The notes under the pieces are model-generated. The model did not search any database. It was given only the letters and a program-made list of their open reading frames with translations, and was not told where the DNA came from. From Roseococcus pinisoli (GTDB lineage Bacteria; Pseudomonadota; Alphaproteobacteria; Acetobacterales; Acetobacteraceae), in the NCBI RefSeq assembly GCF_018413645.1, contig NZ_JAHCDA010000001.1, positions 1,364,001 through 1,428,000 on the forward strand: 64,000 nt of DNA. The letters are read 5' to 3'. The position numbers and the translations under genes were made by a program. Shown here one piece after another: positions 20,459 through 29,243 of the stretch; position 1 is the first letter of the stretch, and every line of letters starts with the position of its first letter.

Positions 20459-21277
20459 ATGAACTACCGCCACGCCTTCCATGCCGGCAATTTCGCCGAC
20501 TGCATGAAGCACGCGCTGCTGGTCTGGTTGCTGCGGGCGCTGGCGCGCAAGCCCGCGGGCTTCCGCGTGCTGGACACCCATGCCGGCATCGGGCGCTATG
20601 ACCTGGGCAGCAGCGAGGCGCAGCGCACCGGCGAATGGCGCCAGGGCATCGGCCGGCTGCAGGGCGTCACCGAAGGCCCGCTCGCGGATTACGTCGCCCT
20701 GGCGGGCGGCGGCGAGACCTATCCCGGCTCACCGGCCCTCGCCGCCGGGCTGCTGCGCGAGCAGGACCGCCTGGCCCTGGTCGAGCTGCATGAGGAGGAC
20801 CATGCCACGCTGCGCGCCCTCTTCCGCCGCGACGGGCGTGTCGCCGTGCACCGCCGCGACGCCTGGGAGGCGCTGCGTGCGCTAACGCCCTTTCCGGAAA
20901 AGCGCGGTCTCGTCCTCATGGACCCGCCCTTCGAGCAGCCGGGCGAGTATGAGCGGCTGACGGACGCCATCGCCGAGGTGTCGCGCCGCGCGCGCGGGCT
21001 GGTGCAGGCGGCCTGGTACCCCATCAAGGGCCGTGCGCCCGTGCGCGCCTTCCACACCGCCCTGGCCGAGGGCGGCGTGAAGGACATCGTGGCGGCCGAG
21101 CTGCATCTGCGCGATCCGATCGATGCGGCGCGGCTGAACGGCTGCGGCCTCGTGGTCGTGAACCCGCCCTTCGGCTTCGAGGAGGCCGCCCGTACCATCC
21201 TCGCCGAGCTGGCGGACATGCTCTCCACGGGTGAGGCGGGGGGCGGCTGGGCGCTCACGCGCATCGCCGATGAGTGA
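20459..21277 (+). CDS. rlmJ: 23S rRNA (adenine2030-N6)-methyltransferase
   Basis: 272 residues. RlmJ methylates A2030 of 23S rRNA using S-adenosylmethionine. The N-terminal signature MNYRHAFHAGNFADCMKHA is nearly invariant in the family. LDTHAGIGRYDL is the SAM-binding motif I, and MDPPFEQPGEY holds the DPPF catalytic motif. The 3' end overlaps the gpsA start by 8 bases. The RlmJ start is the ATG at 20459. Confidence 0.97.
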   Translation: MNYRHAFHAGNFADCMKHALLVWLLRALARKPAGFRVLDTHAGIGRYDLGSSEAQRTGEWRQGIGRLQGVTEGPLADYVALAGGGETYPGSPALAAGLLREQDRLALVELHEEDHATLRALFRRDGRVAVHRRDAWEALRALTPFPEKRGLVLMDPPFEQPGEYERLTDAIAEVSRRARGLVQAAWYPIKGRAPVRAFHTALAEGGVKDIVAAELHLRDPIDAARLNGCGLVVVNPPFGFEEAARTILAELADMLSTGEAGGGWALTRIADE

Positions 21278-22244
21278 GGTCGCGGTGATCGGCGCGGGGG
21301 CCTGGGGCACCGCGCTGGCGATCCATGCCGCGCGCTGCGGGCATCGTGTGGTGCTCTGGGCGCGCGATCCGGGCCGCGCCGCGGCCATGCAGGCCTCGCG
21401 GGACAATCCGCGCCTGCCCGGCATCGCCCTGCCGGAAGGGCTGCGCGTGACGAATGACGCGGCCGAGGCGCTGGACGCCGGGCTCGGCATCCTGGCCGTG
21501 CCGATGCAGCCCCTGCGCGCCATCCTTGCCCTGCTGCCGCGCGGGCTTCCGCCGCTGCTGCTGGCCTGCAAGGGCCTCGAGACCGGCAGCCTGCGCCTGC
21601 CGCTGGAGGTGATGGCGGAGGCACGGCCCGACCTCGCGGCCGGCGTCATCTCCGGGCCGAATTTCGCGCATGAGGTGGCGGCCGGGCTGCCGGCGGCGAG
21701 CGTCATCGCGGCGGCGGACATGGCGCTTTGCGAGGCCGCGCAGGCGCTGCTCTCGGGCGGCGCGCTGCGCCTCTATGCGAGCGAGGATGCGCTGGGCGTC
21801 CAGCTCGGCGGCGCGGCGAAGAACGTGCTGGCCATCGCGGCCGGCATCGCGACCGGGGCCGGGCTCGGCGAGAATGCGCGCGCGGCGCTGGTCACCCGCG
21901 GCCTGGCGGAGCTGTCGCGGCTGGTCGTGGGCCTCGGCGGCCGGGCGGAGACGGCCTCGGGCCTCTCGGGCCTCGGCGACCTCCTGCTGACGGCGACGGG
22001 GCCTTCGAGCCGCAATACCTCGCTCGGCATGGCGCTCGGTCAGGGAAAGAAGCTGGACGAGATCCTCGCCGGCCGCGCGGCCGTCACCGAGGGCGTGGCG
22101 ACGGCCCCGGCCCTGCTGGCGCGCGCGGCGGCGGCAGGCGTCGAGCTGCCGGTCTGCGCGGCGGTGGTCGAGGTGCTGGAAGGGCGCATCGACGTGCAGG
22201 GCGCGGTGAGGGCGCTTCTCGGGCGGCCGCTGCGGCAGGAGTAG
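21270..22244 (+). CDS. gpsA: glycerol-3-phosphate dehydrogenase (NAD(P)+)
   Basis: 324 residues from the ATG at 21270. It reduces dihydroxyacetone phosphate to sn-glycerol 3-phosphate for phospholipid synthesis. The Rossmann motif GAGAWGTA spans residues 8-15. The catalytic Lys lies in GGAAKNVLAIAAGI (about residues 189-202) and GLSGLGDLLLTATGPSSRN is the conserved C-terminal substrate motif. It begins inside the last codons of rlmJ, so the two are probably coupled. Confidence 0.98.
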   Translation: MSEVAVIGAGAWGTALAIHAARCGHRVVLWARDPGRAAAMQASRDNPRLPGIALPEGLRVTNDAAEALDAGLGILAVPMQPLRAILALLPRGLPPLLLACKGLETGSLRLPLEVMAEARPDLAAGVISGPNFAHEVAAGLPAASVIAAADMALCEAAQALLSGGALRLYASEDALGVQLGGAAKNVLAIAAGIATGAGLGENARAALVTRGLAELSRLVVGLGGRAETASGLSGLGDLLLTATGPSSRNTSLGMALGQGKKLDEILAGRAAVTEGVATAPALLARAAAAGVELPVCAAVVEVLEGRIDVQGAVRALLGRPLRQE

Positions 22245-22293
22245 CGCCGCCTTCGGCGCTTGCGTGCCGACACGGCAGCGCCTAGCTCGGCCG

Positions 22294-22623
22294 ATGAGCT
22301 ATTTCTACCTTGCCGTCGCGATCCTCGCCGAAGTGGCGGCCACGTCCTTCCTGAAGCAGACGGAAGGCTTCACGAAGCTGGTCCCCACGCTCATCACGGC
22401 GGTGGGCTACCTCATCGCCTTCTACTTCCTGTCCCTCACGCTGCGGCACATGCCGACGGGCGTCGCCTATGCCATCTGGTCTGGCGTCGGCATCGTCCTG
22501 ATCACGGCCATTGCCTGGGTCTTCCATGGGCAGAAGCTCGACGCCCCGGCCATGATCGGGATGGGCCTGATCGTGGCGGGGGTGATCACCATGAACGTCT
22601 TCTCGAAGACCACGGGGCACTGA
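22294..22623 (+). CDS. small multidrug resistance (SMR) family transporter
   Basis: 109 residues with four membrane helices, the EmrE/QacE size. The essential membrane-embedded glutamate is present at residue 13 (AILAEVAATSFLK), and the YAIWSGVG motif lies in helix 3. SMR dimers exchange protons for quaternary ammonium compounds or, in the Gdx subtype, guanidinium. A single gene with no paired second SMR gene suggests a homodimer. It converges on hemY. Confidence 0.93.
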   Translation: MSYFYLAVAILAEVAATSFLKQTEGFTKLVPTLITAVGYLIAFYFLSLTLRHMPTGVAYAIWSGVGIVLITAIAWVFHGQKLDAPAMIGMGLIVAGVITMNVFSKTTGH

Positions 22624-22644
22624 GGCCAGGGCCTTCGGGACGCC

Positions 22645-23895
22645 CTACCGCGTCACGCCGCTCCAGCTGATCGCACCGGCCGTGCCGCAGGCCTCGCAGA
22701 GGGGCTTCCAGTGGTTGTGCTCCGCGCCGCAATGGCCGCAGCGCCACACCGGCTCCATCGGCGCATCGGAGGCCTCGCGCAGCCAGGCGGCCTCCTTCTC
22801 GCGCGCGGCGTCGGGGCTGTGCTCGGCGCGCTCCAGCTCCACCAGCAGGTCGTAGGCCCGGCGATCGGCCTGGCCGCTGTCGCGCAGGGCGTTCAGCTCC
22901 TGCCGGGCGCGGCCGGTCAGCCCGGCCTCCAGGCAGATGCGGGCGCGCAGCAGGCGGCTTTCCGCGTGGTCCGGCGTCCGGCGCGTCAGCTCCTCGGCCA
23001 TCTTCACCCGGCGGATTCGATCCTCCTCGCCGGCCAGATAGGCCTCGGCGATGTCGGGATGCGGCGCCGCGTCCCAGCCCTGCTGCAGGGCGGAGCGGCT
23101 GCGGCGCGGGCTGCCATCGGCCGCGAGGCGCCGGGCATGGGCCAGCACCGCCGGCGAGAAGCGGGGATCGGCCATGAAGGCCTGCCGCTCCAGCTCGCGG
23201 GCCTTCAGCGGGTCGGTTTCCTGTTCGGCGGCGGCCAGGGTCAGGCTGGCGCGCGGCGCCTCGGCATTGGACAGGGCGAGCGCCTCGCCCCAGTCCCGCC
23301 GCCTGAGCGCGACCTCGGAACGCTCGGCGCGCAGCCATTCGGCCTTGGGCTCCACGGACTGGGCATCGGCCGCGATCTGGCGGGCAGCATCCCAATCCTC
23401 CCGCGCCTCGGCCTGCCGCAGCAGGCCGCGCAGGCCGAGGAAGCGGGAATCGGCGCGCCCCGCGAGCTCCTCGAAGGCCCGGGTCGCGGCCTCCTCGTCG
23501 CCGAGCGTGCGCGCGGCCTCGGCCTCTAGCAGCAGGAGCTGCGGCGTGGCACCGGCCAGGTTTTTCGCGCGGGCGACTTCGAGCCGTGCCGCTTCCGGGC
23601 GGCCGGCCGCCAGCGCCACCAGCGCGCGGGTGAGGGCGATCTCGGCGAGGGCGCGGTCGTTCAGGCGGCGGCGGACGCGGCGGCGCTCCGGCCAGCCGCG
23701 CAGCCAGCCGACGAGGCGCAGCAGCCCGTGCAGCACCAGGAAGGCCGCGACGGCGAGCACGATGGCCGCCGGCAGGGAGATGCCGATCCACCATTCGCCG
23801 TGGCGGATCTCCATTTGCCCATCCAGGCCGGCGAGCCAGAGGACCACCGCGAAGACAAGCGCGAGGACGACCAGGAACTTGATGACGTTGCGCAT
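22645..23895 (-). CDS. hemY: HemY-type TPR membrane protein
   Basis: 416 residues. Two N-terminal membrane helices (about residues 5-24 and 38-62) form the HemY_N domain, with GEWWIGISLPAAIVLA between them. Then come TPR-like helical repeats (about 85-350) and a C-terminal zinc-ribbon-like motif with two CxxC pairs (CGHC and CEAC) 14 residues apart. This is the haem-operon HemY of Proteobacteria, not protoporphyrinogen oxidase; it is proposed to act as an inner-membrane scaffold for haem synthesis. The CxxC tail is like that of LapB/YciM. The gene lies 6 bases after mic60. Confidence 0.9.
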   Translation of the reverse strand: MRNVIKFLVVLALVFAVVLWLAGLDGQMEIRHGEWWIGISLPAAIVLAVAAFLVLHGLLRLVGWLRGWPERRRVRRRLNDRALAEIALTRALVALAAGRPEAARLEVARAKNLAGATPQLLLLEAEAARTLGDEEAATRAFEELAGRADSRFLGLRGLLRQAEAREDWDAARQIAADAQSVEPKAEWLRAERSEVALRRRDWGEALALSNAEAPRASLTLAAAEQETDPLKARELERQAFMADPRFSPAVLAHARRLAADGSPRRSRSALQQGWDAAPHPDIAEAYLAGEEDRIRRVKMAEELTRRTPDHAESRLLRARICLEAGLTGRARQELNALRDSGQADRRAYDLLVELERAEHSPDAAREKEAAWLREASDAPMEPVWRCGHCGAEHNHWKPLCEACGTAGAISWSGVTR

Positions 23896-23901
23896 GGCCG
23901 A

Positions 23902-25077
23902 TCAGCCGGCGGCGAGGCTGCGAAGCGCGGCGCGCACGGCGACCAGGGCCTGGGCCTCGTCGATCCAGCCGCGCAGGGCCTGTCGGTTCGCCTCGGGCAG
24001 GCGGCCGAGCGCGGCGAGGGTCGCGTCCAGGTCGCCGGCCTCCAGGGCGCGGCGGGCCTGCTCGATCTGGACCTCCGAGGCGTCGCCCCAGATGACCTCG
24101 TCGCCGCGGCGGACGGTGAGCAGCGAGTTCAGTCGGGCGGTCAGGCTTTCCTGCGGCGAGGCCGGGATGGCGCGCGCCTGGCGCACCGCCTGCTCGAAGC
24201 TCAGCCGCAGCGCCGCCTCGGTCGGCGGCGTGGCCGTGGCGAAGCGCGCCAGGGGTGCCGGCGGCGCGCTTCCCAGGCCCGGGAGCGCGGTGCCGAGCGG
24301 CTGGCCGGCATCGAGCAGCGTCCGCAGGGCATCGACGGCGCCGAGGCGGGTGGTGCGGGCCTCGGCGGCGGAGAGGCGGCTCAGCGCGTCCTGCAACGGG
24401 GCGAGGCGCTGGGTGGTGCTCTGGTCGAGCGCGGCCAGGCGCTGGGTGACGGTCTGCTCGATCTGCGCGGCGCGCTGCGCGCCGGACTGGTCGATCGCCT
24501 CGACCCGGCGGGTCAAAGCGAGCTCGCCGGCGGTGCGCTCGGCGAGGCCGCGCTCGGCGGCCTCGATACGGCGGATCTCCGCCTGCGTCGCCTCGGCGCG
24601 GTGCGCCAGGCCCTGCTCGACCATGTCCATGCGCCGGCCCAGCGCCTGGTCGGCTTCGGCCTGCCGCGTGGCGTTCTGCTCCACCGCCTCGATGCGGCGG
24701 CCGAGGGCAACATCGGCCGCGCCGGTACGCTGGGAAAGGCCGTCCTCGAGCGTCTTCAGCCGGGCGTCGAGCGCCTCGGAATCGGTCGTGCGGGTCCGTT
24801 CGATCCGCTGCGCCAGCGCGGCGAGGGCGGCCGGATCGCCGGCGGGGCGGGCGCGCAGCTGGGCCAGGGCCGCCTCATTGGCGGCGAGCCGGGCGGTGAG
24901 CTCGGTCAGGCGCGTCTCCAGCGGATTGGGGACGACCGCGGCAGGCGTGGCCTCGGCCCTGGAATCGGGGCGGGTGCGGGCCAGCCAGGTGGAGACGGCG
25001 AGCAGCACCAGGGCCGCGACGAAAAGCGCGATCCAGGCCGGATCGACAGAGAGCTTGCGCGGGGAGGAGGAGGTCAT
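23902..25077 (-). CDS. alphaproteobacterial mitofilin (Mic60)-like protein
   Basis: 391 residues. One N-terminal membrane helix (about 13-33) is followed by a long Ala/Arg/Glu/Gln coiled coil (about 50-240) and a C-terminal mitofilin-like helical domain (about 265-390). This layout, plus its position between hemD and hemY, matches COG4223 proteins, the bacterial relatives of mitochondrial Mic60 that shape intracytoplasmic or cristae-like membranes. The coiled coil contains tandem repeats of exactly 21 residues starting at 124, 145, 166 and 187. The start overlaps the hemD stop (ATGA), indicating coupling with haem synthesis genes. Confidence 0.88.
   Translation of the reverse strand: MTSSSPRKLSVDPAWIALFVAALVLLAVSTWLARTRPDSRAEATPAAVVPNPLETRLTELTARLAANEAALAQLRARPAGDPAALAALAQRIERTRTTDSEALDARLKTLEDGLSQRTGAADVALGRRIEAVEQNATRQAEADQALGRRMDMVEQGLAHRAEATQAEIRRIEAAERGLAERTAGELALTRRVEAIDQSGAQRAAQIEQTVTQRLAALDQSTTQRLAPLQDALSRLSAAEARTTRLGAVDALRTLLDAGQPLGTALPGLGSAPPAPLARFATATPPTEAALRLSFEQAVRQARAIPASPQESLTARLNSLLTVRRGDEVIWGDASEVQIEQARRALEAGDLDATLAALGRLPEANRQALRGWIDEAQALVAVRAALRSLAAG
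24391..24774 (-). repeat. protein-level 21-residue tandem repeats in the mitofilin coiled coil
   Basis: Encodes residues about 102-229 of the mitofilin-like protein. The repeat unit begins ALGRRIEAVEQ or a close variant and recurs at residues 124, 145, 166 and 187, with diverged copies about one residue out of step on each side. Twenty-one residues are three heptads, so the register of the coiled coil is preserved. Confidence 0.8.
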
Positions 25078-25790
25078 GTCGGGCCAAGCAACTCCAAGAT
25101 GTGGTCCTGATCCGGTCGGGTGGCGGTCCTTACGGAGCGCCAGGGCAGACCTTCCAGGACGGCGGCGACGCGCGGGCTGATGGCGATCGCCTCGACCCCG
25201 CGCAGGGCCTCCGAGAGGCCGCAGGCAGTCAGGTGGCGGACGCTACACCGCGCGCTTCGCGGCGAGAAGAACAACGCGTGTGACACCTCATGGTTGCGCA
25301 GCGCGTCCAGGGCTTCGTTCGGAAATTCGATCGATTCTTCAGCAGCATACACGACACGGCGCACTACGCGGAATCCCTGCGCGCGCAGCGCCGCGGCGAG
25401 CTCGATCGAATAGCCCTCGCCGATGGCGAGCAGCAGCGGGCCGGCCTTCGGATCCAGGCGCTCGGCGCAGAAGGCGACCATGGCCACGGCATCGCCATCG
25501 GCCGCGAAGACCTGGGTGAAGCCCCTTTCGCGGGCCGCCTCGGCGGTCGCCTCGCCCACGGCCAGGACCGGAATGTCCCAGGGCGAGAGGGCGCGGGCGG
25601 CGGCGCGGCTGGTGAGCAGCAGAGCCTGGGCGCGCAGCGGGCGGAAGTGCCGCGAGGACAGCACCAGCGCGGGGGCCAGCACCGGCCGCCAGCCCAGGGT
25701 CGCGAGGCGGGCCGCGGTCTCGGCAGCGTCAGGCTCGGGTCGGGTGACGAGGACGCCGCGCGGTGCGGCGCCCGGGCGCGGCTCAGGCAA
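25074..25790 (-). CDS. hemD: uroporphyrinogen-III synthase
   Basis: 238 residues if the TTG at 25790 is used; this codon overlaps the hemC stop and gives [21 protein letters not shown], where VLVTRPEPDA is the family's first strand. No ATG or GTG is available nearby without a long run into hemC. It cyclises hydroxymethylbilane to uroporphyrinogen III. HemD is poorly conserved, but the two-domain pattern (LLTSRAAARAL, LFFSPRSARC) and its position after hemC support the call. Confidence 0.93.
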   Translation of the reverse strand: MPEPRPGAAPRGVLVTRPEPDAAETAARLATLGWRPVLAPALVLSSRHFRPLRAQALLLTSRAAARALSPWDIPVLAVGEATAEAARERGFTQVFAADGDAVAMVAFCAERLDPKAGPLLLAIGEGYSIELAAALRAQGFRVVRRVVYAAEESIEFPNEALDALRNHEVSHALFFSPRSARCSVRHLTACGLSEALRGVEAIAISPRVAAVLEGLPWRSVRTATRPDQDHILELLGPT

Positions 25791-26733
25791 AGATATCCGC
25801 CGGGCTGTCGAGGCGCAGCTCGTCGCCGAGGCATCGGCCGAGCCGATGCGCATCGGCGGCGGCGCCGTGGATGGTGCGCTTGAGGACGAAGCTGCCATCG
25901 GGCCGCGCGACGAGGCCGGTCAGGTGCAGCGTGCCGTCGGGCAGCAGCCGCGCATGGCCGCCGATGGGCGTCCGGCAGGAGCCGTCGAGTGCCGCCAGCA
26001 GCGCGCGCTCGGCCTTGGAGACGGCGGAGGCCGCGCGGTCCTCGATGCCGGAGAGAAGCTCCAGCAGCTCGACATCCCCCTCGCGGCAGGTGATGGCGAC
26101 GATGCCCTGGCCGGCGGCGGGGACCATCGCCTCGGGGTCCAGCGCCAGCGCGGCCTCCTGCTCCAGGCCGAGGCGCTTGAGCCCCGCCAGCGCCAGCAGG
26201 CTGGCATTCACCACGCCGTCCCGCACTGCGGTCAGCCGCGTCTGCACATTGCCGCGCAGCGTGACGACCTGGAGGTCGGGGCGGGCGGCCAGCAGCTGCG
26301 ACTGGCGGCGCAGCGAGGAGGAACCGACGATCGCGCCGGCCGGCAGGCAGGCATAGGGATCGCCCGCATCCGGTGCCCCGCAGCCGGGCCCGAGGATCAG
26401 GGCGTCGCGCGCATCCTCGCGCTTGAGCGTGCAGGCCAGGATGATGCCGGGGGGCAGCTCGGTCTCGAGGTCCTTGAGGCTGTGGACGGCGAAGTCCACG
26501 CGCCGGTCGGTCAGCGCCTCGTGGATCTCCTTGGCGAAAAGCCCCTTGCCGCCGATCTCCGACAGGCGGCGATTCTGGATCGCATCGCCGGTGGTGCGGA
26601 TCGCATGCTCCTCGAAGGCCTTCACCCCGCGCAGCACCGGGCAGAAGCCGACGATGATCTCGAGGAAGTGCCGCGTCTGCCACAAGGCCAGCGGGGAGGC
26701 GCGAGTCCCGACCCGGAGCGGGAGGGAACGCAT
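25783..26733 (-). CDS. hemC: hydroxymethylbilane synthase
   Basis: 316 residues from the ATG at 26733 ([19 protein letters not shown]); ATGs at 26766 and 26778 are also in frame. It polymerises four porphobilinogens. The dipyrromethane cofactor Cys is in [13 protein letters not shown], and [19 protein letters not shown] and LRGNVQTRL are all family signatures. First gene of hemC-hemD-mic60-hemY. It diverges from tsaD; an AT-rich CATATA near 26787 could serve as a -10 element for either gene. Confidence 0.97.
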   Translation of the reverse strand: MRSLPLRVGTRASPLALWQTRHFLEIIVGFCPVLRGVKAFEEHAIRTTGDAIQNRRLSEIGGKGLFAKEIHEALTDRRVDFAVHSLKDLETELPPGIILACTLKREDARDALILGPGCGAPDAGDPYACLPAGAIVGSSSLRRQSQLLAARPDLQVVTLRGNVQTRLTAVRDGVVNASLLALAGLKRLGLEQEAALALDPEAMVPAAGQGIVAITCREGDVELLELLSGIEDRAASAVSKAERALLAALDGSCRTPIGGHARLLPDGTLHLTGLVARPDGSFVLKRTIHGAAADAHRLGRCLGDELRLDSPADIFA

Positions 26734-26800
26734 CTTCGAATGGGGCGGGGAGGCCGCGCCGGGCATGGCGGAAGACATCGCCGCGTCATATAGGGCGGAG

Positions 26801-27874
26801 GTGACGAACGGAACCCGCCAGCACCCCCTGGGACAATCTGTCCTGGGGATCGAATCCAGCTGTGACGAGACGGCGGCCGCCGTGCTCGACGGCGAAGGGC
26901 GCATCCTGGCCGAGGCGGTCTTCACCCAGTCGGAGGAACATGCGCGCTTCGGCGGCGTCGTGCCCGAGATCGCGGCGCGGGCGCATCTGCAGCGCCTGGG
27001 CGGGCTGGTGCGGGGCGTGCTGGCCGAGGCGGGTCTCGGCGTGGGCGAGCTGGGCGGCATCGCCGCCACGGCGGGCCCCGGCCTGATCGGCGGGCTGGTG
27101 GTGGGCGCCACCTTCGGCAAGGGCCTGGCGATGGGCGCCGGATTGCCCTTCATCGGCGTGAACCACCTGGAGGCACATGCGCTGACGGCACGCCTGCCGG
27201 GCCTCTTCCCGCAGGCGCCGGCCTATCCCTACCTGCTGCTGCTGGTCTCCGGCGGGCATTGCCAATGCGTGGCCGTGGAAGGGCTGGGGCGCTACCGTCG
27301 GCTCGGTACCACGCTGGACGACGCGGTGGGCGAGGCCTTCGACAAGGCGGCCAAGCTGCTCGGCCTGCCCTGGCCGGGCGGGGCGCATCTGGAGCGGCTG
27401 GCGGCCACCGGCGACGCCTCGGCGGTGAAGCTGCCCCGCCCCATGCTCGGCCGGCCGGGCTGCGACTTTTCCTTCAGCGGGCTCAAGACGGCCGTCGCCC
27501 AGGCGGTGGCCAAGGGGCTGTACCGGCCGCAGGACATCGCCGCTGCCTTCCAGACGAGCGTCGCCGCCGTGGTCGCCGATCGCGCGCGGCATGCGCATGC
27601 GATGCTGCCGGGTGCGACGGCGCTGGTCGTCGCCGGGGGCGTCGCGGCCAACCAGACGGTGCGGGCGTCCCTTGCCGCCGCCACGCCGCTGCCGCTGCTC
27701 GCGCCCCCGCTGCGCCTCTGCACGGACAATGCGGTCATGGTCGCCTGGGCGGGGCTGGAGCGGCTGCGCGCCGGCCAGTCTGATCCCATGGCCCTGGCAC
27801 CTCGGCCGCGTTGGCCGCTCGACGAGCTGCGCCCGCCCGATGAAGTTGCCGTAACGCCCCCCTCATCGCATTGA
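26801..27874 (+). CDS. tsaD: tRNA threonylcarbamoyladenosine transferase TsaD
   Basis: 357 residues from the GTG at 26801; an ATG at 26765 would add 12 residues but overlaps likely hemC promoter sequence. TsaD transfers the threonylcarbamoyl group to A37 of ANN-decoding tRNAs. The N-terminus [15 protein letters not shown] is diagnostic. The metal-binding HLEAH motif lies in [10 protein letters not shown], and [19 protein letters not shown] and VAGGVAANQ are the nucleotide-binding motifs. Placement opposite hemC is common in Alphaproteobacteria. Confidence 0.97.
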   Translation: MTNGTRQHPLGQSVLGIESSCDETAAAVLDGEGRILAEAVFTQSEEHARFGGVVPEIAARAHLQRLGGLVRGVLAEAGLGVGELGGIAATAGPGLIGGLVVGATFGKGLAMGAGLPFIGVNHLEAHALTARLPGLFPQAPAYPYLLLLVSGGHCQCVAVEGLGRYRRLGTTLDDAVGEAFDKAAKLLGLPWPGGAHLERLAATGDASAVKLPRPMLGRPGCDFSFSGLKTAVAQAVAKGLYRPQDIAAAFQTSVAAVVADRARHAHAMLPGATALVVAGGVAANQTVRASLAAATPLPLLAPPLRLCTDNAVMVAWAGLERLRAGQSDPMALAPRPRWPLDELRPPDEVAVTPPSSH

Positions 27875-27905
27875 CGCCCCTCGGGGCACCCGACACGTTG
27901 CCGGG

Positions 27906-29126
27906 ATGAGCGAAGCCGTCCTGTCTCCCAAGCGCGATGCGCAGATCTGCGCCCTGATCGGCACCGGCCACTTCCTCTCCCACTTCTACATGCTGTGCCT
28001 CGCGCCGCTCTTCCTGGTGTGGCGCGACGAGTTCGGCGTTTCCTTCGCGACGCTGGGCCTCGCCGTCGCGCTGATGAGCGCCACGACGGCGGTGCTGCAG
28101 ACGCCGGTCGGCTTCCTCGTCGACAAGTACGGCGCGCGGCGCTTCCTGGTGGGCGGTACGCTGATCATGGCGCTCTCCATCAGCGCCATGTCCTTCGTCA
28201 CCGACTTCCGGCTGATCCTGGCGCTGGCCGTGCTCTCGGGCATCGGCAATTCGGTGATCCACCCGGCCGACTACGCCATCCTCGCCGGCTCCATCCGCAA
28301 GGAATTCGTGGGGCGCGCCTTCGCGCTTCACACCTTCACTGGCAATCTCGGCTTCGCGCTGGCGCCGCCGACGGTCGCGCTGCTGCTGCTGGTGATGGAC
28401 TGGCGCCATGCGCTGCTGCTGCTCGGCCTGCTGGGCGTGCCGGTGGTGGGCGCGATCCTCTTCCAGGCGCGCATCCTCAGCGACCAGCCCAAGGCGCGCG
28501 GCACGCAGAAGGTGAGCAGCCGCGAGCTGCTGCTGAGCAAGCCCATCCTGGCCTTCTTCGCCTTCTTCCTGCTCTCCGCCATGTCGGGCGCCGGCATCTC
28601 GGCCTTCCTGATCACCGTGCTCGGCAAGCTGTGGGAGACACCCATCGCCGTCGCCTCGCTGACGCTCACCGGCTATATGGTCGGCGCCACCTGCGGCACG
28701 CTGGTCGGCGGCTGGTACACGGACAAGAAGGGCGGCGGGAACCTGATGGGCTTCGTCACCGTCCTGACGCTGGTCGCGGGCGGGCTGCTGCTCTCCATGG
28801 GCACCTTCGCCTATCCGGACTTCCTGCTGCCGATCGTGGCGCTGGTGGCGGGCATCTGCATGGGCTCGTCCCGCACGCCGCGCGACGTGATGCTCAAGGA
28901 CGCCTGCCCGCCGGGCGAGATCGGCAAGGTCTTCGGCTTCGTCAGCGCCGGCCTGCCGCTGGGCTCGGCGCTCATGCCGGTGCCGATGGGCCTGCTGATC
29001 GACTACGGCTTCACCTGGCTGGTGCTGCCGGTGGTGGCGATCCTGCTGGTGCTGTCGCTGCTCTGCGCGGGCGGGGCGCGCAGCCTGTCGCTGGCGCGGC
29101 GGATGCCGGTTCAGCCGGCCGAATAG
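27906..29126 (+). CDS. MFS transporter
   Basis: 406 residues and twelve membrane helices. The loop 2-3 motif is present as DKYGARRFLVGG (about residues 74-85) and the opening ALIGTGHFLSHFYMLCLAPLF resembles MFS subfamilies related to fosmidomycin-resistance (Fsr) and organic-acid permeases. In the second half, DKKGGGNLMG is the matching cytoplasmic loop. The substrate is unknown; no catabolic genes are adjacent. It is 31 bases downstream of tsaD, so some readthrough is possible. Confidence 0.88.
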   Translation: MSEAVLSPKRDAQICALIGTGHFLSHFYMLCLAPLFLVWRDEFGVSFATLGLAVALMSATTAVLQTPVGFLVDKYGARRFLVGGTLIMALSISAMSFVTDFRLILALAVLSGIGNSVIHPADYAILAGSIRKEFVGRAFALHTFTGNLGFALAPPTVALLLLVMDWRHALLLLGLLGVPVVGAILFQARILSDQPKARGTQKVSSRELLLSKPILAFFAFFLLSAMSGAGISAFLITVLGKLWETPIAVASLTLTGYMVGATCGTLVGGWYTDKKGGGNLMGFVTVLTLVAGGLLLSMGTFAYPDFLLPIVALVAGICMGSSRTPRDVMLKDACPPGEIGKVFGFVSAGLPLGSALMPVPMGLLIDYGFTWLVLPVVAILLVLSLLCAGGARSLSLARRMPVQPAE

Positions 29127-29243
29127 GCCGCGCGACACGCCCGGCGCGGGGGCGCCGGTCGATCTTCCGTGCCATCGCATGCTATCCGGAGGCCCCGGGC
29201 GCGCGCCGGCAGGCGCTGCATCCGCCCTTCCGAAGGAGAAGCC

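Noticed and set aside
25783-27153. 456-codon version of hemC
   Set aside because: The first about 125-140 codons are the complement of tsaD. HemC proteins begin at the [14 protein letters not shown] strand.
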